The translations under genes were made by a program, and so were the position numbers. From Dehalococcoidia bacterium (lineage in GTDB: Bacteria > Chloroflexota > Dehalococcoidia > Lucifugimonadales > Lucifugimonadaceae), in NCBI GenBank assembly GCA_022824185.1, contig JAJEAU010000017.1, positions 124,001-188,000 of the forward strand: 64,000 nt of DNA, given 5' to 3'. A model generated the notes under the pieces. That model was given only the letters and a program-made list of their open reading frames with translations, was not told the DNA's origin and did not search any database. How positions within the stretch are numbered: position 1 is the first letter of the stretch; each line of letters begins with the position of its first letter. This document shows, piece after piece, positions 24,700 through 34,056 of the stretch.

Positions 24700-25023
24700 C
24701 TACTCGTCGCCGCTTTGGCGCATGATCTCGATGAAGTCGTTGATGGGAATGGCGGAGTAGGTTGTGGTGTCGATGGTGCCGCGAGCGCCTAGTTCAATGG
24801 CGATGCGAGACATTTCACCGTTGTCGGGTGCTTCGATGATGGTCACAAAGTCGTAGTCACCCATCATGGCATATTGTGCCACGACGTGACAGCCGCGCAT
24901 TTCCACTTCGTGGTTGACTTCCAAGATGCGCTCCGGGTGGGTACGAACGCGGTCTCGACCTCGTTCTGTGAGTTTGGAGAACATGATGTAAGTGTTGACT
25001 TTGAGGGTTGAGTCTTCCGCCAT
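24700..25023 (-). CDS. GYD-domain protein
   Basis: 107 residues from the ATG 19 bases after the TPP-enzyme stop; an in-frame extension into that gene is not needed. The protein has the ferredoxin-like pattern of GYD-domain proteins: YIMFSKLTERGRDRV, then MRGCHVVAQYAMMGDYDFVTIIEAPD with the namesake GDYD turn, and IELGARGTIDTTTYSAI. No enzymatic function is established for the family. It is common in bacteria as a stand-alone protein. Tight linkage to the decarboxylase-like gene suggests a shared role. Confidence 0.85.
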   Translation of the reverse strand: MAEDSTLKVNTYIMFSKLTERGRDRVRTHPERILEVNHEVEMRGCHVVAQYAMMGDYDFVTIIEAPDNGEMSRIAIELGARGTIDTTTYSAIPINDFIEIMRQSGDE

Positions 25024-25042
25024 TGCTAACCGCCTTGGGAGC

Positions 25043-26677
25043 TTACTCCATTTTTGACCCGACGAACCTTGAGAGTGCTCTTGCGGTCGGATCGGTGTGT
25101 ACGTTGACGATTGCTGGGACACCGGAATCGAAGGCACGTTCGAGCGCCGTTCGGATTTGAGACGGCTCGCGGACTTCTTCGCCGTGACCACCGAGCGCTT
25201 CAGCGATCGCGTCGAATCGGGTCCAGCCCAGTTCTCTGCCCGGTTTGCGGGTGCCCTCAACGCGAGCGGTCCATCCTTCGTTGTTAGATACGACGGTCAC
25301 GACGGGGATGTTGTGGCGGACTGCGGTGTCGAAGTCTTGAATGTTCATGCCGAGGGAGCCATCGCCATGAAGAGCCACTGATTGCTTGTCGGGTTTGGCG
25401 AGTTTGGCCCCAATGGCAAATGGGAGGCCGACACCCATGCAGCCAGTTGCTCCAGAGTTCAAACGGTGACCGGGTTTGAAGGTAGGTATCGACTGCCGGC
25501 CGTAGTGGAGAATTTCGTTGCCGTCAACTGACAGAATAGCGTCGCGATCCATCACTTCGCGGAGCTCTTTGCAAAGGCGCAGGGGATGGATGGGGACTTG
25601 GTCAGAGTTTTCGAGTTGTTCGGAACGCTGGCGTCGGTCGAGTTCGATGTCGCGTAGGTAGTCGACCCAATGGCTCTCAGCTTTGGATTTCATGCCGATT
25701 CGCGAGATCTCGGCGTTGATTTGACGCATGGCGGATTTGGCATCGGCGACAATGCCGACGTCGACTGCCCTGTTATGTCCGATCTCGGCTCCGTGGATAT
25801 CGATCTGGATGATTTCGGCCTGTTGCGAGATTCGGCGGCCGAACGTCATGATCCAGTTGAACCGCGTTCCGACGACGAGTACGGCGTCGGTTTCACGGAA
25901 CGCGGTTGATCGAGCCGCTGGGAATGACACTGGATGATCTTCAGGGATGAGTCCGCGTGCGATTGGGGTTGTGTAGAACGGGATGCCGGTGCGGTCGACG
26001 AATTCTTGGAGTTCCTCCCAAGCACCTGACCACCATGGGCCGCTACCCGCGAGGAGGATTGGGCGTTCCGCTTCGGAAAGGATTTTGACAGCGCGTGTGA
26101 TCTGGTCGGGATCGGCGCTTGGAGTAGATACGTCCGCAGCGCGAGTAGGTGGCGGAACGTCGGACTCGTCAACTTGGGCGTAGAGGATGTCTTCGTTGCA
26201 TTCGACGTAGACGGGGCCCGGGCGGTCGTTGATGGCGGTGCGGAATGCGGCGGAGATGTGCTCTGGGAGGCGGTTGGTATAGGCGGGTCGGATAACGGAC
26301 TTGGATACAGGTGAAAAGATGTTCGGGAGGTCGACTTCTTGGAATCCGTCGCGGTAGACGTCTCGAAGGGGGCCGGCGCCGCCGAGGGTGACCATCGGTG
26401 CCGCGTCGATGAATGCGTTGTAGATGCCGGTTAGGAGGTTGAGCGTGCCGGGGCCGGAGGCGGAGGTGGTGACGCCAGGAGTGCGTTTGACGCGGGCGTA
26501 GGCGTGAGCGGCCATCGCAGCGGCCTGCTCGTGGCGGAAGTCGATGGTGCGAATTCCTAAGTCTTCGGAGTCGTTGACGATCTCGTAGTTTGGTCCGCCC
26601 ATTAGGTAGAAGAGGCAGTCGGCGCCCTCTTCTTTGAGCGTTCGGGCGATGAGATAACTTCCGTCGACTTTTGGCAT
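25043..26677 (-). CDS. Thiamine-diphosphate-dependent enzyme (acetolactate synthase / oxalyl-CoA decarboxylase-like)
   Basis: 544 residues from the ATG giving MPKVDGSYLIARTLKEEG; a longer reading has no support. The catalytic glutamate lies in DFRHEQAAAMAAHAYAR (near residue 50). The ThDP motif starts at HGDGSLGMN and continues to VVSNN. The middle domain carries PILLAGSGPWWSG. The family includes acetolactate synthase, benzoylformate decarboxylase and oxalyl-CoA decarboxylase; the FAD-binding features of true acetolactate synthase are not obvious. No Shine-Dalgarno precedes the ATG, while GATATACC ten bases upstream could be a -10 box, so the message may be leaderless. It heads a unit with the GYD gene. 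Confidence 0.88.
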   Translation of the reverse strand: MPKVDGSYLIARTLKEEGADCLFYLMGGPNYEIVNDSEDLGIRTIDFRHEQAAAMAAHAYARVKRTPGVTTSASGPGTLNLLTGIYNAFIDAAPMVTLGGAGPLRDVYRDGFQEVDLPNIFSPVSKSVIRPAYTNRLPEHISAAFRTAINDRPGPVYVECNEDILYAQVDESDVPPPTRAADVSTPSADPDQITRAVKILSEAERPILLAGSGPWWSGAWEELQEFVDRTGIPFYTTPIARGLIPEDHPVSFPAARSTAFRETDAVLVVGTRFNWIMTFGRRISQQAEIIQIDIHGAEIGHNRAVDVGIVADAKSAMRQINAEISRIGMKSKAESHWVDYLRDIELDRRQRSEQLENSDQVPIHPLRLCKELREVMDRDAILSVDGNEILHYGRQSIPTFKPGHRLNSGATGCMGVGLPFAIGAKLAKPDKQSVALHGDGSLGMNIQDFDTAVRHNIPVVTVVSNNEGWTARVEGTRKPGRELGWTRFDAIAEALGGHGEEVREPSQIRTALERAFDSGVPAIVNVHTDPTARALSRFVGSKME

Positions 26678-26844
26678 AGGTAAAAGGGTATATCGGGGTG
26701 CGCAGCCGACGCGATGAGTTGGCAGATTTGGGGAATCCTGAATGGCCTCGCTCCGTCGCGGCCCCCTCACCGTTTTCCCACAGGGTACAGGGGGATCTGC
26801 GCTGGGAAAGAGAGGAGGATTTTGCCGTTGTGGATTGGGGATTG

Positions 26845-27990
26845 TTAGCGTAGGGTTTCTCGTAGGCGCATTGCTGCTGTTTCGGGAAAGGTTGCTAGTA
26901 GGCGTAGAGGGTCGTTATGTGGTGGTTTTGCGTTGTCGCGCATTGCTTCAGTGATTAGGGATACGCCGGACTGGAAATCCGATTGGTGGATGTACTCGGG
27001 AATGATTGAGCCATCATCCTCCGTGTTGTGCCAAGCTCCCAAAGGGAATGAGGTGCCGGTGACGCGGTACCCGTAGGCTTTGAAGGCGCTGGCTTCGCAT
27101 CCTCCTGCTCCCATCAATGCGCGTTGGTAACTGAACTCGTTTGCGTTTTTGTGCTCAGATACGCGATGTGCCGCAGCGTGGAGAATCGCTTCTGCGTCAT
27201 GATCGAACGTGGTGGCACGATCACCGACTCGGATGATGACACCACTGCCCAGTCTAGCGATCTCGCTCTTGAGGCTGGTTTCGACCGATACGACAATGGC
27301 GTTTTTCGGGATCGATTCGTCGCTAGCTGCGAGTGCGGCTCCGACGAGTCCAACTTCTTCGGCGCGCGTGAAGAGGCCGATGATCGGCCTGTGGTTGGAT
27401 TTGTCGGCATTGACGTCGATCAAAGCTGACAAGATTGTTGCGCAACCCGCTAGGTCGTCGAGTTGTCTGCCACGAATTAAGTCGCCGTCGATTCGGAAGC
27501 TAGGTAGATCCAAAAGTACCGCCGCTGGATAGGTCAGTTGTGACGGTTTGGGTGCGTATTCGTTTTCGTCTGGACGGATCGTAACGTGGTCAGTCCTGGC
27601 AAACCGTCCGGCGTGACGCAGATGGCCATGAGATTCGATGGTTCCCAAGATTGTGTTTCCATTTTGGGCGATGACACGGACCGGAGTTCCGACGTCGTAT
27701 GAGCGTGAACCCAGTCCGCCCCTCGGTTCGGCGCGGATGATCTCCTCGTCGTCATCGAGCTCGACAGCTTCGATTGCTTCGAAACCGGGGTGATCCATAT
27801 GGGCGACGAAGACGAGAGGAGGCAAGTCAGAATCACCGTCGATCGAGGCAAAGATGTTTCCCCAGCGGTCGCGCCGATGGTTGATTGAGTTAGCGTCGAG
27901 GAGATTTGCGATGACTCGTGCGACCCGATGTTCGTGGTACGAGACGGTCGGTTGAATGCACAGAGTTTCGAGGATTTGAAGAGAATTCAT
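26845..27990 (-). CDS. M42-family metallo-aminopeptidase
   Basis: A 381-residue cytoplasmic peptidase with the M42/M28 dinuclear-zinc pattern. The first metal histidine is in FVAHMDHPGFEA (near residue 65), the bridging aspartate in RQLDDLAGCATIL (about 180), the catalytic base in TRAEEVGLVGA (about 212), a ligand in SVETS, and the last histidine in GAWHNTEDDG. These enzymes remove N-terminal residues from peptides and assemble as large tetrahedral complexes. It is divergent from the GT-C-like gene at 28 kb. It could feed on peptides imported by the two ABC systems in the window, but this is only context. Confidence 0.85.
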   Translation of the reverse strand: MNSLQILETLCIQPTVSYHEHRVARVIANLLDANSINHRRDRWGNIFASIDGDSDLPPLVFVAHMDHPGFEAIEAVELDDDEEIIRAEPRGGLGSRSYDVGTPVRVIAQNGNTILGTIESHGHLRHAGRFARTDHVTIRPDENEYAPKPSQLTYPAAVLLDLPSFRIDGDLIRGRQLDDLAGCATILSALIDVNADKSNHRPIIGLFTRAEEVGLVGAALAASDESIPKNAIVVSVETSLKSEIARLGSGVIIRVGDRATTFDHDAEAILHAAAHRVSEHKNANEFSYQRALMGAGGCEASAFKAYGYRVTGTSFPLGAWHNTEDDGSIIPEYIHQSDFQSGVSLITEAMRDNAKPPHNDPLRLLATFPETAAMRLRETLR

Positions 27991-28167
27991 GGGAGTGAAT
28001 GGTACGCGACGATGGTTGGATAATCAGTTGAAACGGTTGCAGATGCACATAGTCGACAAATCCGCCTGTCCTGTGGGTTTTGGCGCGTGCTCGGCAACTA
28101 GGAATCCCAGCTGAAAGATACCCGGTTCAGTTCATTGCAGGAGCGTGCACCAGATTCAATTCCCTTG

Positions 28168-29952
28168 ATGAAGAGGCTGAAACTCGTCGTTTATCGTTTC
28201 CCGACACTCGTATCGGCTGTCGTTTGGGTGGGATTACCGATTATCGCCGGTTTGCTCCTCGGTGGGTCGTTGGAAGAGATTTTCAAGCGGCCGCAATACA
28301 CCGGGGTCGCGGTGGTGATCGGGGCCACAATTTCGGCGATTGCGTACTTCCACAGAGTTCCGCTTGTCAACGCACTGCCGTCGATGCCGAATCGGGCGTG
28401 GCATCTGGAATGGCAGTGGTTGATCGTGATTGCGGCCGTCGGACTGCGCTACGTGTTTTTGGGTGTGGTGCCACCGGAGTTTCCCGGTTTCGAAGATATG
28501 CAACAGGGAAAGATTGCGAATGACATCGTCAACGTCGGCGCGCACCTGCCGTTCCATTTCTTGTTTTCGAACTCGCTGGCGGCGATGGGATTGTGGCTGC
28601 GAGGCAACGAGATCGACGATCTGCGCTGGGCCTATGAAATCGCAGGCGCGGTATCGATTGTGCTGATGGCGATGAGTTTGCGGACGCTTGGAGTCAGATG
28701 GTCAGGGACGTTGGCGGCCGTTTTCATTATGGCCTCGTTGAGATGGGCGGTGATCGTCGGTGGATTGGCGGAGGAGACGTTCGGTCCGATGATGTTGTTG
28801 ACCGGGATGTTGCTGACGCTGGTCCTCAGCGAGAAGTCAACGACAACCCGTAACTTTTGGGCAGCGATTTGCGGCGTGATTTGCGGAATGTTGATGTACG
28901 AGTACACCGCTTACCTGTTTTTTGTCCCGTTGCCAGCGGGATACTGGTTGATTTGCGCGTTGGTTGCTAAGGGGCCTTCGGCTCGAAGGTCGGCACTGGT
29001 GAAAGGGGCGTGGTTCATCGTTGCGTTTACTGCAATCGCGGCGCCGATGGTCGGGCAGTTGATCACTGAACCCGAGATTACTCATGCTGGCGACGCTCTG
29101 TTGAGACACAACATCTATGAGACGAAGTTCCAAAATGGCGCAACGGGCGCGATGCAGACTTTTCTACGAGATGGCGTTAGTTACTTCGGCCTGATTTTCG
29201 GTGTCGCATCTGATCAAGCTTCGGCGTATTTCCGCCCCGTCAACGACTCCGTAGTCCCTTGGATAGTGGGTGTAGTTTTCGCCGCCGGGATCCTAAACGC
29301 TCTGCTCAGACCGAAGGATTTGTTGCCGTTCGTGTTGGCGATCAGCGCGATTGGGTTCGTCGTGATCATAGCAGCGACTTCCAACACCTATTACGAAGCT
29401 CGAATGACGCCGTTGCTCCCGTTGCTTGTCGTGTTGTCAGGATTGATGTTTGAGAGGTGTGTGGCATCTGGGTCGGAACAGCGCGCTACGCGGTTTCTGA
29501 ACGTAAATGCCGTAGCGGTGATATTCGTGATGGCGGTGGTGTGGATCAATTACAACGGCGCGGTTCGTCTGTCGGAAGACGAAACGGCGGTGGGTGAGTA
29601 CGCTCGGAGTACCTATGCGGTGTGTGAACCTATCAGCGAGCAGCCGTATGTGTTTCGGAACGTTCTGGGTGTGACGGAGTTCGACTGCGAATTTGGCGAC
29701 GAGATCTGGTTGTATCCCGATCTTGAGTTTGAATGGGATCGGGTCGATGGAATCCCGAATGCTGCCGATATCCAACCAAGGACGTTGGTTGTGGTGGGTG
29801 GGAGCCTTGGATTGCCGGAGGATTTGAAGGAGGGTGCGGAGGCTCTGGCTCAAGAGTTGGGAGATGAAGAGACTTTGCTAGGGTTCAAAACGATGTTCGA
29901 CCGGATCGCGACCGTCACGTTCTGCCATCGTTGCGAAGTCGATCCTGGGTGA
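28168..29952 (+). CDS. GT-C-like polytopic membrane protein, first of a tandem pair
   Basis: 594 residues from the ATG giving MKRLKLVVYRFP. About twelve hydrophobic helices precede a hydrophilic C-terminal domain of about 130 residues. The first large loop has VPPEFPGFEDMQQGKIA, an acidic motif where GT-C enzymes place their catalytic Asp/Glu. The C-terminal domain has cysteines in YAVCEPI, EFDCEFGDE and a final FCHRCE. All four, and the surrounding EIWLYPDLEFE, recur in the next gene, so the two arose by tandem duplication. I do not recognise an exact family. A lipid- or protein-glycosyltransferase is the best guess. It diverges from the M42 gene. Confidence 0.7.
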   Translation: MKRLKLVVYRFPTLVSAVVWVGLPIIAGLLLGGSLEEIFKRPQYTGVAVVIGATISAIAYFHRVPLVNALPSMPNRAWHLEWQWLIVIAAVGLRYVFLGVVPPEFPGFEDMQQGKIANDIVNVGAHLPFHFLFSNSLAAMGLWLRGNEIDDLRWAYEIAGAVSIVLMAMSLRTLGVRWSGTLAAVFIMASLRWAVIVGGLAEETFGPMMLLTGMLLTLVLSEKSTTTRNFWAAICGVICGMLMYEYTAYLFFVPLPAGYWLICALVAKGPSARRSALVKGAWFIVAFTAIAAPMVGQLITEPEITHAGDALLRHNIYETKFQNGATGAMQTFLRDGVSYFGLIFGVASDQASAYFRPVNDSVVPWIVGVVFAAGILNALLRPKDLLPFVLAISAIGFVVIIAATSNTYYEARMTPLLPLLVVLSGLMFERCVASGSEQRATRFLNVNAVAVIFVMAVVWINYNGAVRLSEDETAVGEYARSTYAVCEPISEQPYVFRNVLGVTEFDCEFGDEIWLYPDLEFEWDRVDGIPNAADIQPRTLVVVGGSLGLPEDLKEGAEALAQELGDEETLLGFKTMFDRIATVTFCHRCEVDPG

Positions 29953-30059
29953 GCCAGTGGTGGGCGCACTATAGGTTCTAGAATCGCTTGAGGGTTTCGT
30001 CAGTCTCCTAAACCTTCGCCGTTTCACTGCTTCGCATTCGAGACGTAGAAAAACCACCA

Positions 30060-31835
30060 ATGTTGGCATTAGCGCGTTTGCTCATCTATCGATACCCCGC
30101 ATTTGCGTTGGTCGTTGTCTGTGGTGCATGGCCGTTGTTGGTCGGGTTGACGATCGGGGGATTCTTCACCGAGTTTTACCGGCGACCCTACTATTCGGGC
30201 ATCATTCTCATGGTTGCGATGGTGGTTGGTGCGTTGTGTTTCCTCAATCGCGAGACGTTGATCCCAGCACTGAAACGGGCAAACGAGCAGGCAAGAACGC
30301 TCAGCCCATTTTGGTTGCTGGTACTCGTCGCAATCGGTTTGCGGTACGTTTTCCTGACGTTCGTACCGCCAGATTTTGCAGCATTCGAGGAGATCAACCA
30401 AGGGAGATTTGCGTGGAACATCGTCTACGCTGGGCAACCGTTAACGTTCCATCAGTTGTTCACGAATGCGATATCCGCAATCGGTTTCAGTTACTTCGGG
30501 ACCGATCTGACTGGGCTCCGTGCCGGCTACGAGTTGGCGGGTGCGTTATCGATCCTACTCGTGGCGATCGGGTTGCGCCGATTGAAATTTGGTTGGGCAG
30601 TAACGCTTACGGTCATCTTCGCGTTGGCAACGATGCGATGGGCGGTAGTGGCAAGCGGATTCGCTGAAGAATCATTTGGCGGTCTTTTCCATTCAACGCT
30701 ATTGCTGGTCGGGTTGATCCTTGCTGACACCTCACGAAAGAACTACGCGTTCTGGGCAGGAATCGTTGGGTTGGCGTGCGGATTTCTGCTCTACGAATAC
30801 GTGCCGTTTTTCGTGCTCGCTCCCATCCCCGTAGCGTACTGGTTCTTGCGCGCATGTTTCGCGAAACGACCCGCTGAACGTCGCCGCGTCCTTCTGATGA
30901 GTGTCTGGTTCATCGCCGTGTTCACCGTGGTTGCCGCTCCCCTGTTGTCGCAGCTGATCTACGACACCGTTAACACGCACCCAGGCGACACGATGTTTCG
31001 GCACAGAATCGTCGAACGCGGAACAGAAACGTTCTCGCCCGGGTATTTCAGGCAATGGGCGACGGATGCTGTGGACTATGCAAGCGTGACGTTCGGTTTA
31101 GACGTACGGCGGCCGTCAGCATTGTTCAGGTCGAGCAACGACTCCATGGTGCCATTGATTTTGGGTGTCGTTTTTGTGGCCGCAGTGTTGGACGCCCTGA
31201 GGCGACCGAGAGCGATTTTTCCGTTTTTCCTTGCGTTGCTGTTCGGGGCCTATTGCGTGTTCATGGCGATACCGTCAGATCGTTTCTACGCAGGTAGGAT
31301 GACGTCGTTGATACCGTTACTGTCGATCCTGTCAGGGATCATGTTGGATCGATTGATCGCCTATGTTCTAGAGAAACGACCTGAACTTGCCAAGTACGTT
31401 AATTCGGCTGCCGTTGGATTCATTGTGGTTGTTGTTTGGGTGAATTTCGTTGGCACGCGGGCAATGGCGGAGGATGAGGGGACTTTGATTGAGTACACGA
31501 ACAACAACTACGTAGTGTGCAGGGCGATTGGAATGCAGCCTTACGGGTTTGATCGCGTAATTACGGTTGCGAATGTTCGCTGTGGTCACGGAGATGAGGT
31601 TTGGCTGTATCCCGAGTTGCAGTTCGAGGCGGTAAATCAGCCGGATCTCCCGGACGTGGGGGAGTTGGTGCCCGGGACTTTAGTTTTGGTTGGCAATAAT
31701 CGTGGATTGGATGGTGAAAGAAAGGATGCGACTATCCAGCTAGCTCGAGACGCAGGTAGTGAAAGCACGTTGCGCGAGACGCCGACGTTGTTGGATCGCA
31801 CGGGGACGGTGTCGTTCTGCTATCGGTGCGATTGA
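30060..31835 (+). CDS. GT-C-like polytopic membrane protein, second of a tandem pair
   Basis: 591 residues, co-linear with the preceding gene throughout. It keeps the same opening (LLIYRYPAFALVVVCGAWPL), the acidic first loop VPPDFAAFEEINQGR, the GLRYVFL and LLYEYVPFF helices, and the C-terminal DEVWLYPELQFE. Cysteines are conserved in YVVCRAIG, VRCGHGDE and the terminal FCYRCD. It is clearly a tandem paralogue, diverged enough (many substitutions in every helix) to suggest separate substrates. The conserved terminal CxxC and two upstream cysteines may form disulfides or bind a metal outside the membrane. It lies 107 bases after its partner. Confidence 0.72.
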   Translation: MLALARLLIYRYPAFALVVVCGAWPLLVGLTIGGFFTEFYRRPYYSGIILMVAMVVGALCFLNRETLIPALKRANEQARTLSPFWLLVLVAIGLRYVFLTFVPPDFAAFEEINQGRFAWNIVYAGQPLTFHQLFTNAISAIGFSYFGTDLTGLRAGYELAGALSILLVAIGLRRLKFGWAVTLTVIFALATMRWAVVASGFAEESFGGLFHSTLLLVGLILADTSRKNYAFWAGIVGLACGFLLYEYVPFFVLAPIPVAYWFLRACFAKRPAERRRVLLMSVWFIAVFTVVAAPLLSQLIYDTVNTHPGDTMFRHRIVERGTETFSPGYFRQWATDAVDYASVTFGLDVRRPSALFRSSNDSMVPLILGVVFVAAVLDALRRPRAIFPFFLALLFGAYCVFMAIPSDRFYAGRMTSLIPLLSILSGIMLDRLIAYVLEKRPELAKYVNSAAVGFIVVVVWVNFVGTRAMAEDEGTLIEYTNNNYVVCRAIGMQPYGFDRVITVANVRCGHGDEVWLYPELQFEAVNQPDLPDVGELVPGTLVLVGNNRGLDGERKDATIQLARDAGSESTLRETPTLLDRTGTVSFCYRCD

Positions 31836-31942
31836 GTGGTGGTTGTTTGCGCGTCGTTATGTGATGTTGCGGTAGTAGAATTCGCAACGGTGATGTTGGG
31901 TCGTTGGACCTGGCTAGAACCGGAATTAGAGGTGCGAACGAA

Positions 31943-32905
31943 ATGCCAAACGTGATGGTGCTGTCGGGCCCTGCCCTGCCGTTGTTGAAGATGGCCGAGG
32001 AGATGAAGCCCGAAGGATATGAGTTGACGGTCTGCACCGGGGACACCGACGACGGTGAGGTCGAACGGGTTGCATCGGGTGCCGATTTTGTGTTGGCGTT
32101 TGGGCATGGTGTTACGGATGACATTCTGCGAGCGGGGGAGAATTTGAAGCTCGTGCAGTTGTGTTCGGCGGGTTACGACGGGGTGAATCTGCGGTTGGCC
32201 GGGGAGTTGGGGATCCCTGTGGCGAACAATGGCGGTGCGAATGCGATTCCGGTGGCTGAGTTTGCGATGACATTGATCTTGTCGTGTTTCCGGCATCTGC
32301 CGATAGCGCACAACGATACGCGGGATGATGCATGGATGCGGCCGGAGATTGATGGGTATGACTCGTATGAGTTGTTGGGGAAGACGGTCGGGATCGTTGG
32401 TGCGGGTCGAATCGGTTCGACTTTGGCGAGGTTGTTGCGGGGGTTTGAGACTCGGACGCTGTATACCGATCTTGTGAGGTGCGAACGCGCTGAGAGTTTC
32501 GGAGCCGAACGCGTAGAGCTAGACGAGTTGTTGGCGGAGTCGGATGTTGTTTCGTTGCACACCAACCTGAATGCGGGTTCTCACAAGCTGATCGGTGCTC
32601 GGGAGCTTGGGTTGATGAAGAAGTCGGCGTTGCTGGTTAATACCTGTCGGGGCCCGGTTGTGGATGAGGCGGCACTGATCGAGGCGTTGAGGAATGGGGA
32701 GATCTGGGGTGCGGGCCTGGATGTGTTTGAGATCGAGCCGGTTGAGGCGGATAACCCGCTTCTCACAATGGACAATGTTGTGGTCGCGCCTCACGTCGCG
32801 GGCAAGAGTTGGGAATCGTATCCGAGGCGCGTCAGCTTCGCGTTTGAAAACATGCAACGCGTTTGGGGCGGGAATGCTCCTGATAGCGTCGTGACTGAGG
32901 ATTGA
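31943..32905 (+). CDS. D-2-hydroxyacid dehydrogenase (first of three paralogues)
   Basis: 320 residues from the ATG giving MPNVMVLSG, chosen because AGAGGTG lies nine bases upstream; a 13-residue longer start lacks a ribosome site. The NAD site is KTVGIVGAGRIGSTLARLL (near residue 145). The catalytic arginine is in NTCRGPVVDEAAL, the acid in the GLDVFEIEPVE block, and the histidine in APHVAGKSW. Family members interconvert 2-hydroxy and 2-keto acids (glycerate, phosphoglycerate and others). It is followed 46 bases later by a paralogue. The substrate is unknown, but a role in oxidising or reducing sugar-acid products would fit the dehydratases in the window. Confidence 0.9.
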   Translation: MPNVMVLSGPALPLLKMAEEMKPEGYELTVCTGDTDDGEVERVASGADFVLAFGHGVTDDILRAGENLKLVQLCSAGYDGVNLRLAGELGIPVANNGGANAIPVAEFAMTLILSCFRHLPIAHNDTRDDAWMRPEIDGYDSYELLGKTVGIVGAGRIGSTLARLLRGFETRTLYTDLVRCERAESFGAERVELDELLAESDVVSLHTNLNAGSHKLIGARELGLMKKSALLVNTCRGPVVDEAALIEALRNGEIWGAGLDVFEIEPVEADNPLLTMDNVVVAPHVAGKSWESYPRRVSFAFENMQRVWGGNAPDSVVTED

Positions 32906-32951
32906 AAGTTAAACTTCCCTGTTAGCAACTGAAAAAGCGAGGAGAAATCGT

Positions 32952-34013
32952 ATGGCAGATGACGGAATCAGGATTCTCTATCTAGGGCCGCAAGGTGGCG
33001 ATACGCACGATGCGAGCCAGACCGAGCAGCAGTCGCGGGCAGCGCGGCAGTATGGTGCGGAGTTCGTGCAGTATTCAGGTAACAGTGAAGGCGAGTTGAT
33101 CGAGGCGTTGAAGGATGCCGACTGTGTGATCAACCAAGGCCATGGCTGGGATCCAGCGCTGTTCGTCCACATGGGCAACAATGGGCGATGCAAAGGGCTT
33201 GTTTCGTTCGGTCATGGGTATGACGGGATGGATTTGGAGACGGCAGCGGTCAACGGCGTGGTGTTGTCCAACACGGCGTCGTTCGGGACGGAGGAGGTCA
33301 GCAATCAGACCATGATGCACTTCCTGGTTTGCTCTCGGAAGTTTGTTTTGCACGACAAGCTCGTGAAAGCTGGTGAGTGGACACGACAATACCTGCCGCC
33401 AATGGGTCACATATTGGGCCAGACGTTTGGCATTGTCGGAATCGGGAACATCGGCCGAGCCGTTGCAAGGAAGGCACAGGCGTTTGGGTTGAATGTTATC
33501 GCGTATGACCCGTATCGGTCTTCTTGGGACGCTAAGGAGTACGGTGTCGAGATCGTGAGCACTCTCAAGGAGCTTGCGGAACGTTCCGACTACGTTTCGC
33601 CTCACGTTTACCTCGATGAAGGCACGTACCACATGTTCAGCGACGACTTCTTCAAGGCGATGAAATCGACGGCATACTTCATCAACTGCTCTCGAGGTCC
33701 TGTGGTTGACGAGGCGGCGTTGATTCGGGCTTTGCAGAACGGCGAGATCGCCGGTGCGGGTCTGGATGTGTTTGAGCAGGAGCCGGTCGATCCTGACAAC
33801 CCGTTGCTCAAGATGGACAATGTTGCCGTCACCAACCACTACGCGTCGTATAGCGAAGTGGCTTGGGAGCGCGCGAATACGCAACTTGGCGAAGAGGCGG
33901 TCCGAATTGCAGATGGATATTGGCCGATGTCGCTGATCAATCCTGATGTGAAGCACCACGCGCCGCCTCGGAAGGATCCGATTTCTTGGGAAGTAATGAT
34001 GGCTGGGCGTTAG
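32952..34013 (+). CDS. D-2-hydroxyacid dehydrogenase (second of three paralogues)
   Basis: 353 residues with GAGGAGA about six bases before the ATG. NAD site FGIVGIGNIGRAVARK is near residue 160, the catalytic Arg in NCSRGPVVDEAAL, the acid in LDVFEQEPVD and His in VTNHYASYS. It has a C-terminal extension of about 25 residues (ending PISWEVMMAGR) absent from the first paralogue but partly matched in the third (ending ILPMAVLPEGR). The N-terminal half differs from the other two, as expected when the substrate domain changes. An AAGTTaAACTT palindrome lies just downstream of the previous gene. Confidence 0.9.
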   Translation: MADDGIRILYLGPQGGDTHDASQTEQQSRAARQYGAEFVQYSGNSEGELIEALKDADCVINQGHGWDPALFVHMGNNGRCKGLVSFGHGYDGMDLETAAVNGVVLSNTASFGTEEVSNQTMMHFLVCSRKFVLHDKLVKAGEWTRQYLPPMGHILGQTFGIVGIGNIGRAVARKAQAFGLNVIAYDPYRSSWDAKEYGVEIVSTLKELAERSDYVSPHVYLDEGTYHMFSDDFFKAMKSTAYFINCSRGPVVDEAALIRALQNGEIAGAGLDVFEQEPVDPDNPLLKMDNVAVTNHYASYSEVAWERANTQLGEEAVRIADGYWPMSLINPDVKHHAPPRKDPISWEVMMAGR

Positions 34014-34056
34014 GTCTCTGCGTGACGCAGGTTCACGAATTGCTTGTGTCCTGCAG

